Below are positions 21,820 through 33,913 of a stretch of DNA of 64,000 nucleotides, piece by piece (position 1 is the first letter of the stretch; each line of letters starts with the position of its first letter). The notes under the pieces are model-generated. The model made no database searches, had not been told where the DNA came from, and was given only the letters and a program-made list of their open reading frames with translations. This stretch comes from Blepharisma stoltei (taxonomy: Eukaryota; Ciliophora; Heterotrichea; Heterotrichida; Blepharismidae). Where the stretch lies: assembly GCA_914767885.1 (NCBI GenBank), contig CAJZBQ010000012.1:248001-312000 (forward strand), in the 5' to 3' direction. Position numbers and translations under genes: made by a program.

Positions 21820-23232
21820 TTAAACTTCTCTTCTCCTTTGATTACCCGATGCAAGTGATTGAAGGTAGAATTTCGATTCTTTTCTGTCAGAAATTGGTAT
21901 ATAATGACGTGTAGTATATCCTATATAATTTTGTCTTGGTCTAACAATCTTGTTTTCAGGGTCAGTATGAAACTCTTTCCAATGCGCAAGCCATCCAGCT
22001 ACTCTTGGGATCGTAAATAGCACAGGGAAAATATCAGTAGGGAACCCCATAGACTTATAAATCACCCCAGTATAAAAATCTACATTTGGGTACAATTTTC
22101 TGTCAATAAAGTACTTATCAGTCAGCGCAATTCTTTCAAGCTCAACCGCAATATCAATTAACGGCTCTTTTCCACATATAGAAAATACATCATCTGCCAG
22201 TCTTTTTACAATTTTAGCTCTAGGGTCATAATTTTTATAAACTCTATGCCCAAATCCCATAAGCCTTCCTTTTCCAATTTTGACTTTATCCAAAAATGCT
22301 GGAATATTTTCAACACTCCCAATCTCTTCAAGCATTCGTAAGACTGCTTCATTAGCTCCTCCATGTTTTCTTCCATAAAGAGCAGCTGCAGCCCCTGCCA
22401 CACAAGTATAGACGTCAACTTCACTGCTGGCTAAATGCCTCATAGCAGCTGTTGAGCAGTTTAGCTCATGCTCTGCATGTAAAATAAATAAAATGTCTAA
22501 TGCTCTTACAAGTTTAGGATGAGGAGCATAATTGGTTTCATTAAGCCTATCTAGCATATAGAAGAAGTTCTCAATGTATCCTAGACCTTGAGCTGGCTCA
22601 TTATAAGGTCTCCCGATACGATGACGGTATGCATAAGCTGCAACTGTCGGCATTCTTCCTAAAATTCTATGAATTTGTTTGTTGAGGACCAATGGGTCTG
22701 AATAAGGGTCAATCCCAACCAAAAGTGTGGGGTTTTGTTCAGCTTGGAAAGTACTCATTGCACTCATAGTGCTCACAACGATTCCCATAGGATGGGCATC
22801 GTAATGGAAACTCTGCATCATTTTGCCTATATCTGTATGGAGATAGGTATGACGTAAAATTCTTTGTTCCCAAAGGATCTTTTGAGACTGGGTAGGGAGC
22901 TCTCCATATATTAATAGAAAAGCGACTTCTAGGAAGGTTGATTTTTCAGCGAGTTCCTCTATAGGATATCCGCGGTATTCTAAAATCCCTTTATCGCCAT
23001 CAATATAGCTAATTTTAGATGTGCAGTTGATAGTGTTCATATAGCCAGGATCATAAAGCATAAGGTTTTCGCCTTGGTCGTTTTTCAGTTTTGATAGATC
23101 TTTTGCGTCGATGTAGTTATATTTCACTGGGACTTCGATTGTTTTACCTGTACGGTTGTCTGTTACTGTTAATGTTGGCTTGCCAGTTAGATGAGTGTTT
23201 ATGAGATAAAGACGTCGCGCAGGTGAATCCAT
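21820..23232 (-). CDS. Citrate synthase, peroxisomal/glyoxysomal type
   Basis: 470 residues; condenses oxaloacetate with acetyl-CoA. It resembles plant peroxisomal citrate synthases in length and sequence ([72 protein letters not shown]); the catalytic His, His and Asp lie in the last three blocks. The N-terminus has RLYLINTHL, an exact fit to the PTS2 peroxisome signal R-L-x5-H-L, and no mitochondrial presequence. This suggests a glyoxylate-cycle role, an inference. Confidence 0.94.
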   Translation of the reverse strand: MDSPARRLYLINTHLTGKPTLTVTDNRTGKTIEVPVKYNYIDAKDLSKLKNDQGENLMLYDPGYMNTINCTSKISYIDGDKGILEYRGYPIEELAEKSTFLEVAFLLIYGELPTQSQKILWEQRILRHTYLHTDIGKMMQSFHYDAHPMGIVVSTMSAMSTFQAEQNPTLLVGIDPYSDPLVLNKQIHRILGRMPTVAAYAYRHRIGRPYNEPAQGLGYIENFFYMLDRLNETNYAPHPKLVRALDILFILHAEHELNCSTAAMRHLASSEVDVYTCVAGAAAALYGRKHGGANEAVLRMLEEIGSVENIPAFLDKVKIGKGRLMGFGHRVYKNYDPRAKIVKRLADDVFSICGKEPLIDIAVELERIALTDKYFIDRKLYPNVDFYTGVIYKSMGFPTDIFPVLFTIPRVAGWLAHWKEFHTDPENKIVRPRQNYIGYTTRHYIPISDRKESKFYLQSLASGNQRRREV

Positions 23233-23507
23233 ATTTTTTCAAATGACGTCGATTGTGCTCACAAAAAAATGTCAAAAATCCTATATGCAAAAATTATAAT
23301 TTTTGATATATTGCTATTTTTGTGTTTTATTAAGGAAGAATAAAATTTTTCTATTTATCCTCATTTCCTTGAAGAAATTTATTTATTATGCGCTACTACT
23401 AAAGAAGATCTTTTATTTCGAAAAATTTAAGTTAATGAACTTATTTAACTTTATTTGATTAATAATTGTTACAAACTTCCCATTAATTAATTCGTTATTC
23501 ATCAGCT

Positions 23508-25925
23508 CTACTGAATAATGCATTCCTTTCTAACTTCGATTTCTTTCAGAGAGTTAGTTTTGAGATTGAACTCTACAAGTTGATTTTCTCCTTTTATAAA
23601 ATAGACGTTGCTCTTAAATCTTATGACATGAGAGCATAAAGGACTCCCAATAAGATTATTAGTATTAACTTTTTCCCATACTGTAAGGTCATTGATACCG
23701 CTTCGAAAGGTAAAGTCAGATGCTTCAATTACGATTACTCTATTATCTATTGAGAATATTGCTTTAGATGAGTAGAAATTTAGCTCAAGATTTCAAATAT
23801 CCTTATAACAATCTTGACTTATATCATAGCTGACCATAGAATTTAGGTGTCTACAACTATTAAAATATGGTCATAGAATGTTGAACAGCAAGACCATGTA
23901 AAATTTTTCTCAGGAAGAGGAGCACAGCTTTGTCAGCGATTAGTAGATAAAATGTATAGTGCGAGCACAGTTATAGCTCTACTTGACTTCTCCTCCCCTA
24001 TCCCTGACAGTTTTCAGTTAGATGAAATTGCTAAAATCAATTTGACGTGTCAAATCCATAATCCTTTTCATTTTAAATAAAGCCTCCAGAGGTTGTGAAG
24101 AGAGGGGAGCAAGGCCGAGTCGTAGTTGCTCGCGAAATATACTTACTCCCCCCCCCTTTAAATTGAAACAAAAAATTTTGTTTCAATTTAAAGGTGGGTT
24201 AAGAAAATTTTTTTTATAAAAAAATTTACATATAAAAATTTTTTCAGAGATAAAATTTTATAGAAATAAAATTATATAAATTTAAAGAATTTCATGAAAA
24301 ATTAATTCATAAATTTCTCAATCTCAAAGTGTAAACTTGCTGAAATGGTATTCTTCTAACTCTCCCCATAACAATTGGACAAAATAGAGTTTAATTTCTA
24401 AATCTTATATGTTTGAAGCATATTAAATAGGGTATTAACGTATTTACATATAAAATAATGATTTTTACCTATAAAATTTTCTATTATAATAAAATTTTGT
24501 TTCAATTTAAAGGGGGGTAATTTCCCAAAAAAGTAGGATTTTTACCTATATTTTGTTTCAATTTAAAGGGGGGGGGACTTAGTTGATACTGGCTGATCAA
24601 CTCCTCCTAATGCATAAATACAGTTTTCATGATAAACGAGCCCAACGCAATAAGTTGGTGCCCCATCTGCAACTTCTCTTATAACTTTGTTTTTATCAAC
24701 AATAAAAGCTTCACCTGTAATTCTATTACTAAGTCAATCTAGCCCTCCATAAAAAAAAGTTGATTGATCTATTGGTATATATGCAGATCCATACGAATCA
24801 ATTTTATGGCTTAAGTTACTGCTCTTTGAAAGTGTTTTTGAATTCAAGTTAAGTGTGATTAAATCGGTTGTGCTGTCTTTTACATATACAAGTTCATCTG
24901 ATTCAGATAGAGGGCTATATAAACCATTAAAATGAGTTGATGAAGGGATTTTATTAACTTTTACTTCTTCAATCCCTACTAAAAGTGTCTCATCTTCTTT
25001 TTCTTCCTCTTTACTACTTTCATCAGTATTTTTTAGCGTTAAATTCGATAAAGGATTGCTCTCCATCATACCGCATAAATACTGTATCAAAACAGATTGA
25101 GATGGGATTTTAATGCGCAAGCTTGTCACTTTGCGAACCACAAAAGGCTGTGTTAAAATATCATTTATGGTTGGCCTCTCACATTTTTCCTTCTTTAAGC
25201 ACCAATCCACTAGATTTTTCAAGTCATTTGAATAATTTCTTATAGGTGCCTGCTCTTCCTCTTTCACTTTTTTCATATTTCCTTCAAAAGGGTGCTTAAG
25301 CATGCAGAGAAGATAAATTACGCAGCCAAGAGCCCATATGTCGCTCTCCTTAGATGGAGTAACCCCATCTCAAATTTCAGGTGAATAATAATGAGGAGTA
25401 CCTCCAATAGAAGATGTTATAAGATATCTAGACAGCCCAAAGTCTCCTGTTTTGACATTCATATTTTCATCTAACAAAATATTTTCTGGCTTGATATCTC
25501 TATGAATATAGCCATTTGAATGTAAGCATTCCAGCCCAAAACAAATTTGGATAAAATATTTCCATATCTCGTTTTCTTGAAATACCTGATCACTTGATAG
25601 CTTGTCAGCAATATGCTTAAGCAGATCGTGCTGCTTGCAATAATCTATAATCATATAAACATTCATATTTTTCTCAACTTTTCTCTCTAAATGCAGCAGA
25701 TATGGGTTATTTAGCACAGAAAGAATCCTAATTTCATTTTCTATATCTTTTCAGCTCTTGGAATCATCAGCCTTTTTCACTACAATTTTCATAGCAAAAA
25801 GCTTATTGTCAGCTATATAAAATTTTACAAATTCTTTGCACTTTATAGACAACTCCAAAGAATCAAAAGTTTATAGTGTCAATCACGTCAAAATTATCTG
25901 TTATTTCTTTTGGGAGATGTTGCAT
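23508..25925 (-). CDS. Protein kinase with kelch-like C-terminal half
   Basis: The N-terminal kinase has YIHRDIKPENILLDEN, the DFG triplet in TGDFGLSRYL, a P+1 region GTPHYYSPEIWDGV (TGA = Trp) and SDIWALGCVIYLL. The glycine loop is odd: TINFWFFGVVYKV lacks the first glycines. A 16-nt intron lies at 25813-25828. An acidic linker leads to kelch-like repeats (TFFYGGLDWLSN, CIYALGGVDQPV, and after the IES, TNRWQSCAPLPE, FYDHILIV, MVSYDISQDCYKDIW), ending at TAG 23508. After removal of the 436-bp IES two frame changes remain (near 24100 and 23850), so the C-terminal half is either mis-read by me, carries undetected IESs or introns, or is damaged. Confidence 0.75.
24143..24578. mobile_element. MITE-like IES, family C, copy 1
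   Basis: Ends TTACTCCCCC and GGGGGACTTA. The core TTTAAATTGAAACAAAA occurs four times: a terminal hairpin plus two inverted copies at the right. TTA direct repeat at the borders. It lies in the kelch part of the kinase gene. Confidence 0.85.
25813..25828 (-). other. 16-nt intron
   Basis: GTAAAATTTTATATAG. Removal turns an interrupted kinase N-lobe into KVQRISDNKLFAMKIVVKK, with the AMK lysine in the expected place. Confidence 0.88.
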
Positions 25926-26056
25926 ATTTATTAATTTCCCGCTATTTTGAAGTAGGTTAATTAGCAAGTGAAGTAAATTGGCACTAAAGATTGGTATTAA
26001 ATATTTCTGAATGAGGCTAATTAGGCTTCTCTTTAATTTATATACTCTTATTATGG

Positions 26057-26527
26057 TTAAAGGCGAATCGGGAAATCTTCAATGTCTTCAGCCATGGGTT
26101 CGCTGCAAGGCACATTTTCAATCCCCTGGGCCCATATTTGAGGGTCATCTTTTATATTATCTTCAATCATTTCGTCTGACAGCTCTATGTCAGAATTTTG
26201 GCTGCTTTCAGCTTCATTAGGAATCTCATTTATATCCCCTTCAATCTTCCCATTAGAATCTCTTGATACAAGAATTGTTTTAAATATTGGGGTCCAATCC
26301 ATCAGAAATGGGTTTTCATCTACCTTCGATTTTGAAATTACCTCGGGGTCTTTTTCTGAATTTTGGATTTTTGGCTTTCTGCCTCGCTTCCGTCTGATTA
26401 ATGATGCCTCAATAGTTTTTTGGACAATGCGAGACAATTGAATGGGCGCCTTTTCATTCGACTCTTGGGCCCTAAGCAATTCTCCTCTGGTTACTCTCTT
26501 TTCAAGCCTGTCTGTTAGGAATTTCAT
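26057..26527 (-). CDS. Hypothetical acidic protein with an AT-hook-like motif
   Basis: 156 residues. RRKRGRKPKIQN resembles an AT-hook and nuclear signal; the C-terminal half is very acidic. Possibly chromatin-associated, but no full domain is recognised. Clean ATG-to-TAA frame. Confidence 0.65.
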   Translation of the reverse strand: MKFLTDRLEKRVTRGELLRAQESNEKAPIQLSRIVQKTIEASLIRRKRGRKPKIQNSEKDPEVISKSKVDENPFLMDWTPIFKTILVSRDSNGKIEGDINEIPNEAESSQNSDIELSDEMIEDNIKDDPQIWAQGIENVPCSEPMAEDIEDFPIRL

Positions 26528-27219
26528 TTAATTAAGTTAAGATATGTGCGAAATTTGCATAAAATTAATTTCATTAAAAGATATGATGAAAATTATAAGA
26601 AAGAAAAATTTGGCTAAATTCCAAGTAGGAAATATAGAGCACTTCTTCAAGAAATCATTGCTATTAGAATATAATTATTTTATTATTTCATTGAAGTAAT
26701 ATTTTTTATGCTATATGGTGCCTAAATGAGTGTTTGGTATTAATTTAATGCTTTAAAGCTGACTTTTTAATTATTATTTTCAAAATGCTTAAAATAAAAA
26801 ACAGTTTTAAGCTTAGGTATAGAATTTTCCTTCATCTAAGTAGCTAAAAGAGTGGTGAACATCTTAAATTTACAGTTTTTATAAATATTAACTATTACTA
26901 ATTTAATAGACACTAGAATTTGAAAATAGATATGCATATTTATGCAGTTTGCAATTTTTATTAGCAAGTCTCCATTATTTTAAATTTTTTAACAATCTAT
27001 AAGTTTTTATAGCTTTATTTCATACCTAAACATCATGCTCTTATTATTCCATAAATATTCATAAATATTTGCTCGAAACAATTTTAAATTTAAATATGGA
27101 GCTTAACCATTCCAAAGCCTGTTTGCTTGAAATCATTATGTTTTTGCTTTCTAAATAACCTAAGTTTTATATACATCTGACCGTTAATCAAGATCATATA
27201 ATAAATTAATTTTAAGAAT
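26528..27219. other. Intergenic spacer between divergent genes
   Basis: Very AT-rich DNA separating two divergently transcribed genes, so it should hold both promoters. No element recognised. Confidence 0.4.
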
Positions 27220-28616
27220 ATGAATTGCCATTCACTTGACTTAAATTCAAACAAAGAAAAAACTCCAAGAGTTATCGAAAATAGGTCCAACTTTGTAGAA
27301 AGAGTCAATAAAGTAACAGCCACTCAGATTTTCCAAACTTCTAAAAAGCCTCTTTCTTCAGAAAGAGCATGCTCAGTTGACAAAGAAAGATTTCAGTCAC
27401 CTTTTTTCCAAAAGAAGATGGAAACTTTAAACAACACCTTGTGCGCTTTGAACTCTAAAATTACATCCACAAGGAATTCTATTAAACGAGTAAATAAAAT
27501 TGAGGTAGAACTGGCAGGATATAAATTGAATGAAATTATCAAAAAAATTAAAAAATTTGGGTTTGATTGCATTCGAAAAGAATTATACTTAATAGACTAA
27601 ATAATTGTTATAAATCAAGATATTTTATAGGCTAAAATTATAATAAAATGCTGGTAATATGCGTATTTACTCAATTTTAAATATTGTTATATCATGAAGA
27701 AGAGATAACACGGAAAAATTCATATGTTTGTGATGTTAAGAAAACAGTTGAAGAATGCATGAAAAAGAATTTTAATTTAAACCAATTGATTGCTATGACA
27801 AAATGCAAAAACTGTGGCCATTGCGATTTAACACTGCTAACATCATCTACTAAACATAATCTTTCGCCAAGATTTATGGAAAAAATTACGCAGCTTCTGC
27901 CAGATTCTGATAATGCAATTGACAAAGAAAATATCAATCCGAACAAAGAGCCAAAAATTTCAAAAGTTTTCGATTCTTTCAGCAAAACAAATGATTTTGA
28001 CTTAAATTCGTCAGCTGAAAGCACAAAGCAAATAAAAAGCCCAAACTTTACTAGTATCGATAAATATCGAAAAGTAGGCAAAGAAGTGAAAATTCCAAAA
28101 CTCAATTTCAGCGGAATTGTGCCAATTAACACAAAATCAAAATCCCAAATATACACTAGAAATTCAGCAGAGTCTCAAAAAAATACTATAAATGACCAAA
28201 AATTAGAAAATGGCCTAAAAAAGTTCACAGAAACTTTAGAAAAAGTAGTCAATGAAAGGGTTCATCGAGGCTTTGACTTAATTTTCCTATCACGAGCTCG
28301 CAGAGAAACAGAAGAAAACCAATCTTTAACCTTTGAATTCAGCCCAGAAGAAAGTGCTATACTAAGCAACCGTCCTTCAATGCTTACAGGTGCATTTGCA
28401 ACAGAGCATACATTAAACGAAATTAGCTCAATAGAAAAGCAAGACAAAACTGACGACAGTTATGACATTTACCCCCAAGAAGACATAAGCCGCTCCAGTG
28501 TATATAAAAAGAGCTCAAACTTAGCAGTCTTTAAAATCCTGTTTTCAAGGCTTGACAAGTTATTCTATAGAAGAAAAGTTAGAGGTTTTTATTCTTTAAT
28601 GGATACAATGTACTAG
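27220..28616 (+). CDS. Hypothetical protein, hydrophilic, 430 aa
   Basis: Two open parts joined by removal of a 104-bp IES (27584-27687), giving CIRKELYHEEEITRK. Lys/Ser/Asn-rich with scattered charged helices, a CKNCGHC cysteine cluster at the middle, and no recognised family. It may be a cytoskeletal or regulatory protein; function unknown. Confidence 0.72.
27584..27687. other. IES, 104 bp
   Basis: Direct repeat TTATA at the borders (27583-27587, 27687-27691) with TA. The stop TAA just inside is removed and the frame restored. Confidence 0.83.
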
Positions 28617-28766
28617 AAGTCCTTAATTTTATAAATCCTCCTATTAATTTAACAAGGTATTGAGAAATATTATAATAGCAGACAAAATGAAAAATAAGCT
28701 TTAATTTATAGGATTTTTTAACTCATCTATTTGCATAAATTCTAACAACTAAATCAATTCCATATT

Positions 28767-29372
28767 ATGTTCAAGAAAGAAGTGGTGGTAGATGGCAGAG
28801 GACACCTCCTTGGACGCCTTGCTTCAATCATCGCAAAAGAGCTTCTTGCTGGCCAACATATCACAGTTGTTCGTTGCGATGAGCTCAACGTGACAGGACA
28901 TATGGCTTTAAACCGCATCAAGTACATGACTTACCTCCGCAAGAGAATGAATACAAATCCAAAGCGTGGCCCTTTCCACTTCAAGTCCCCTGCAATGATG
29001 TTCCTGAAAGCTGTAAGAGGAATGGTTCCAAGAAAAACTCCTATTGGACAAGCTGCACTTGACAGGCTTAAAGCTTTTGACGGCGTTCCTCATCCTTATG
29101 ACACTAAAAAGAAAATGGTCGTCCCTGATGCCCTGAGAGTCTTAAAACTAGGACCTACCAGAAAATACACTGTGCTCGGAGAATTAGCTGCTAAGATTGG
29201 ATGGAAACACAAGGAACTGATTGATAAACTGGAAAATAAGAGAAAAGAAAGAGCGAAAGGTTGGTACCAGACTAAGCTCGATAAACAAGAAGCAAAAGCT
29301 CAGGCTGCTGATAGGCTTAAAGATGGACCTTTAGCTGGAGTCTTGCAAAATTTAGAAGCTCTTGGGCATTAA
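28767..29372 (+). CDS. RPL13A: Ribosomal protein uL13 (L13a)
   Basis: 201 residues, the normal eukaryotic length. Blocks VVDGRGHLLGRLASIIAK, NPKRGPFHFKSPAMMF, VRGMVPRKTPIGQAALDR and GVPHPYDTKKKMVVPDALR identify the family. Large ribosomal subunit component. No intron or IES; codon use is less AT-rich than the neighbours, as expected for a highly expressed gene. Confidence 0.96.
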   Translation: MFKKEVVVDGRGHLLGRLASIIAKELLAGQHITVVRCDELNVTGHMALNRIKYMTYLRKRMNTNPKRGPFHFKSPAMMFLKAVRGMVPRKTPIGQAALDRLKAFDGVPHPYDTKKKMVVPDALRVLKLGPTRKYTVLGELAAKIGWKHKELIDKLENKRKERAKGWYQTKLDKQEAKAQAADRLKDGPLAGVLQNLEALGH

Positions 29373-29482
29373 GCTAATTCTTTATCTTAAATTCGTTAAG
29401 CTTTATGAGGTTTTTGATTATTAGGTTGTGGTAAAAATAGATTGATTACAGGTAAATAAATTATAAAGCTAAATCAATTATT

Positions 29483-30088
29483 TTATGCGCAGCAATTACT
29501 TTTTTTGATACTTTTCCCATCTTTTACTTTAGTAGCCCCTCCCACCCCTTTCATAGGCTCACTTGTGCTTACCTGCGTCAGCATGCTTCTCGTCAAGGTT
29601 TCAAATGCTAACCTAACATTTTGGCTATTCTTAGCTGACGTTTCTATATAACTCATCGACAACCTGTCCGCCAGTTCCTGAGCTTCAGCCAATTTAACTG
29701 TTCTTTGTGAGGCTAAATCCAATTTGTTCCCAACAAGTAATTTGGGTGTTGACGACTGAAGATGGTTCAAGGTTTCATTGTACCAGTTTTTGATGTTTTG
29801 GAAGCTGGCCTGATTTGTTATATCATACATCAAAATGACTCCTTGGGCGCCTCTGTAGTAAGACGCAACGATGTTTCTAAAGCGGTCTTGGCCAGCTGTG
29901 TCCCAAAGCTGAAGCTTGATCACCTTGCCTTGCAATTCCATGGTGGAAATTTTAAAGTCGACACCAATTGTGGTTTGGAACTCAGGGTTATAAGTGTCAT
30001 CTACATATCTCAAGAGAACTGAAGTTTTCCCAACTGAGCTGTCGCCGATCAAAAGCACTTTCATCAAGTAATCGTAGTCCTGTTCCAT
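29483..30088 (-). CDS. Rab-family small GTPase (Rab1/Rab8-like)
   Basis: 201 residues. P-loop GDSSVGKT at 15-22, effector region TTIGVDFK, WDTAGQ at 62-67, NKLD and ETSAK guanine-specificity motifs. The C-terminus NCCA carries a cysteine pair for geranylgeranylation. It acts in vesicle transport; the subclass is only approximate. Confidence 0.94.
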   Translation of the reverse strand: MEQDYDYLMKVLLIGDSSVGKTSVLLRYVDDTYNPEFQTTIGVDFKISTMELQGKVIKLQLWDTAGQDRFRNIVASYYRGAQGVILMYDITNQASFQNIKNWYNETLNHLQSSTPKLLVGNKLDLASQRTVKLAEAQELADRLSMSYIETSAKNSQNVRLAFETLTRSMLTQVSTSEPMKGVGGATKVKDGKSIKKSNCCA

Positions 30089-30503
30089 CTTATTGAATTA
30101 TTATCATTACTTGAATAATTAAACAATTTTATTTGTTGACTAATTCTATTTGATTGTTTTAATGTTTTTAATTAGATATTAAAATAAGCTTTAGATATAA
30201 TAGCCTACTTTTAATAATAAAACTAGAATCTAATAAATAAAAAGAATAGTCACAGTCGATTAGTAGATATTCCTATTCTTTTAGCATATAGCCCAGGGCT
30301 TCATATAGATCTGCCTAGATTATCCTTCCAACAGGGCAACAATAATTGTCAAGCCAGCTCTATCACTTGAAAAGTGAAATTATAAGACCCCTGCAAATGG
30401 AGGAACTTAGTTGGCAAACTTTTTTGCTCAAGCCAGCTCTGCAGTTAAAGGATGTTTTTATCCCAGAGCAATTTATACGAAGTACAGAGCTAAATTATAA
30501 CAA
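30089..30503. other. Non-coding segment with a short duplicated motif
   Basis: CAAGCCAGCTCT occurs twice (about 30350 and 30432) in a patch of higher GC content that is not open in any useful frame. It may be a structured RNA or an old element. Confidence 0.25.
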
Positions 30504-31208
30504 TTAACTATATTCCCTATCTTTTATTAAACACTCTTTCCACACCTTATAATGAGAAGTCTGCTTCCACATATGATAAAACTGAGTCACCTCTTGATAA
30601 GTCTTGGAAAACTTCAGCAGCTTCTCTATTACTTTAAACTCTTTCCCAAAGCTGCAAAGCCCACATTCAAACACTGCAACTTGCATGGGACTCCATAATT
30701 CTGCATATCATTTACCAAACGAAAATTCTTGCCTTAAAGGTGATAATAAAAATGCAAGCGGATCCATCTGCAGGATATTTCGCGGACGCTTTCCAGGCCT
30801 ATACGCAGCTGCTGTGGCAGGTTCTGATTTCTTGGATACATAAGGATCTCCATAATACATCATAGTAATTGATGCTAAATAGTTCTCAAAAGCTTGCAAA
30901 TACTTCCCCGCTAGGACTTTGGTTTTTTTCATTCCTACTGTATTTTTCTCTTGGGAATAAAAATCAGGTGTTTGAGACGCTAGCCACCTGCGAGAGGCCT
31001 TTCGGAAGATCAATGGAGAAATGGTTTTGAAAGGAATTGCTGTTCAATCTCCAGGATCACTATATCAATTTTACCTGCTTGAGGCGCCTTCGTCGTCGTT
31101 GCTGCTTCAGTCAATTAAATCTAGAAGGTCTCGCTGGGGTTCTGTGTCTTCATTGAGTGGCGATTCCCCGTTTTCGATGATTTTCTCTTCGATTTGAGTT
31201 GAAGTCAT
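30504..31208 (-). CDS. SANT-domain (ELM2/SANT-like) protein
   Basis: 229 residues after removal of a 15-nt intron. The C-terminus has WSPMQVAVFECGLCSFGKEF followed by TYQEVTQFYHMWKQTSHYKVW, the SANT pattern of MTA/MIER/CoREST-type corepressors that recruit histone deacetylases; YRPGKRPRNILQ upstream is weakly ELM2-like. TGA codons give Trp at IDWSSND, GDWTAI and in the SANT tryptophan region. Nuclear role inferred. Confidence 0.78.
31060..31074 (-). other. 15-nt intron
   Basis: GTAAAATTGATATAG. Its removal fuses GASS to DPGDWTAIPFK and eliminates an in-frame TAA. Confidence 0.85.
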
Positions 31209-32499
31209 GATATATCAGGGATTTTAATATTCTCAGAAAAATGAATGAGATTTTATATTAGAAATTGAGTTTGGCTTCAATAAAATAAAATAATGCAGAA
31301 TTTAATAGATATAGGATATATGTAAATGGAAGAAAAGGATTGGTAATTTAATTCTTACTGGTGTAAATTAATATAAGTTTTGCTTAAAGCGATTTCTTGG
31401 AGAGCGAGGAAAGAGTTTGAATAATGAGATAATAAAATAGAAAAATTATGAGAGTCCTTGATTGGTATAAACAGTATAAAAAATGATGACGTTAACGGAA
31501 GTTCAATTCCGGCACTCTTTATGAAGCAAGCCGACCTATCCTGATAAGGCGGTGGCTCTGCCTTAGGAAGCTGATCCCTTTTGAATTGTAGTTCAGGTTG
31601 GAAATCCAAAATTGTGATGTTTTGGATCCAAGATCGGTAACACTAGATTATGGCTAGCATAATCATTTAATTTGATATGATTGGCATAATGAGAAAATTA
31701 AGAGGAATTGTTTTAAGGAGGGATGTTTGGTGATAGATAGAGGAAATAGAAGGATAAGGTATCATAAAAATAATATTTTATTGAAAAAGCGGAAATTAAG
31801 CCAAATTTTACTATTTCCCAATGATTAGAATAAAAATCCAAATTCAAAAAAAATCCAGATTAGCAATGCCACCAGGGATCAGCAAAAGATAGCATATCTG
31901 TGGAAGCGAAATAATAGCGATACCTTCAATATGACTTAGATTGAGCATAAAGATTTCAACGAAAAATTTTAGTCCCTTTATGTTTTAAATTGATCTCACT
32001 GTAGACCACTCTGAAATAAGGCCAGGGTGGCCTTATCTTAGGGTGGTTAACATGAAAAAAAATATACCACTCTGAGATAAGGCCACCCTGGCCTATCTCA
32101 GAGTGGTCTACAGTCAGCATAATTTCAATTCCAATCTATTTTGATTGCAACCAAAAAGCTGATTTAAGAATGCTTCAGTCGAAAGTTCAAAAATCTTAAA
32201 GGTCTGTCTACCTTAAAAAACTATAAAAATTCCTCTCTTTTCTAGCGAAGAGCTTAAAATCTTCTAATTATTTTACAAAGATTCCTTTATTTCAATTAAT
32301 AAATTCCTTACTCTTAATTTTCATTAAAAATTATAAGTATAAACTTTTTCTTTAAACTTACCTTAGAATCGTTAATCATTAACTGACCGCACTAGTATTA
32401 ATTCTAAGAAGAAATTCAAATAGTTCATTCTTATATCACCCATCTCCAATAGCCGATAATATCTATTAAATTCCAATTCGATTTGTTCTTATAATTTAA
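31209..32499. other. Intergenic region with a fold-back element
   Basis: AT-rich spacer upstream of the MAP kinase. Apart from the fold-back at 31998-32114, I see no supported gene. Confidence 0.4.
31998..32114. repeat. Double fold-back palindrome
   Basis: The ends ACTGTAGACCACTCTGA and its complement form arms of about 50 bp. Each arm is itself partly palindromic around GGCCAGGGTGGCC or GGCCACCCTGGCC. No TA at the tips, so it may be a decayed small transposon rather than an IES. Confidence 0.7.
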
Positions 32500-33633
32500 A
32501 TGAGCATACCTCGAACTCATTCTCGTTCAGGATCACGAGCTAACGAACTGAGCCATAGCATGAAATCAAAATCCCAATCAAACAAAACCACTTTTGACTG
32601 TGCAGGCACTTCATTTACTGTTGATTCCCACTATCAGTTCATAAAACAGATTGGCCATGGAGCATATGGCGTTGTAGTAAGTGCATTGGATAAACGCACA
32701 AATACAAAAGTCGCAATTAAAAAAATCCCAAAAGCTTTTGAAGACCTTATCGACGCTAAAAGAATATTACGAGAAATTAAGCTACTTAACTATTTGGATC
32801 ACGAAAACATCATTTCGATACTTGATGTTCAAAAACCTCCAGCTCGAACTGGGTATGAAGACATCTATATTATTACTGATTTGATGGAGACTGATTTGCA
32901 TCGTGTTATATACTCTATGCAGGAGCTCAGTGATGAGCACATCCAGTATTTCATGTATCAAATGCTAAGAGGGCTACTTTATATGCACTCAGGAGGGGTA
33001 ATCCATAGAGACTTAAAACCAAGCAATTTATTGCTAAATAAGAACTGTGACCTCAAAATATGTGATTTGGGCCTTGCTAGAGGCTATGACAATGAGAGAG
33101 ACGATAATTTGACTGAATATGTAGTCACAAGGTGGTATAGGGCTCCAGAAGTCATTTTAAATGCTAGTCACTATACGAAAGCATTAGATGTATGAAGTGT
33201 TGGATGTGTTTTTGCAGAGCTTTTAGGAAGATCTCCTTTATTTCCTGGAGAAGATTACTTAGATCAAGTCCAAAGGATTATTGCAGTATTAGGAATCCCA
33301 AGCCAAGAAGATATGGCTTTTATAGGAAATGAGTCAGCTAAAAGATTTATTAAAGGCTTGCCAAAGAGACAAAGAGTCCCGTGGTCTACTTTATATGCCA
33401 AAGCAAATCCAATAGCCTTAGATTTGCTTAATAAAATGCTGGTTTTCAACCCAAATAAGAGATTTACAGTCGAAGAGTGCTTAAGTCACCCATACTTTGA
33501 AGGTCTTCATAATTCAGAAGAGGAGCCAACTGCTCCAGTTCAATTTGATTGGTCATTCGATGATTTTACTCCTACCAAGCCTTTGCTGCAAAGTATGGTC
33601 TATGAGGAGTCTTTGAAATATCATCCTCTGTAG
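32500..33633 (+). CDS. ERK-type mitogen-activated protein kinase
   Basis: 377 residues. Glycine loop IGHGAYGVVVSA, lysine in VAIKKI, HRDLKPSNLLLN, DLGLARGYD and the dual-phosphorylation motif T205-E206-Y207 followed by VVTRWYRAPEVIL. A TGA at 33193-33195 is the Trp of LDVWSVGC. An N-terminal extension of about 40 residues is Ser/Arg-rich. Substrates unknown. Confidence 0.94.
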
Positions 33634-33913
33634 TTTTACAGGCTTAATATATAAATTCTTTATTCGTTTAAGATTATATCATTATTTTAACATATACGTT
33701 AATTATCTTACATGCATTTTTATAATTAGCAATGAGCATTATAAAATAGATCTTAATAGTGACATTAAATTAATATTTATCAAGAATAGTTGTAATGCAG
33801 TTTAATTACAGTCTTAATTAGCTCTTATCTTATTGTCGCTCTCATAAATATTCAAATTTGACTTAAGGGTACTTATAAAAATTCTGATCATTTCTATATA
33901 AATTTTACTAGAT

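Noticed and set aside
31440-31535. tRNA-like T-arm (GGAAGTTCAATTCC) near a possible acceptor pairing
   Set aside because: The T-stem cannot form five pairs around a 7-nt loop, and no D-arm or anticodon arm fits.
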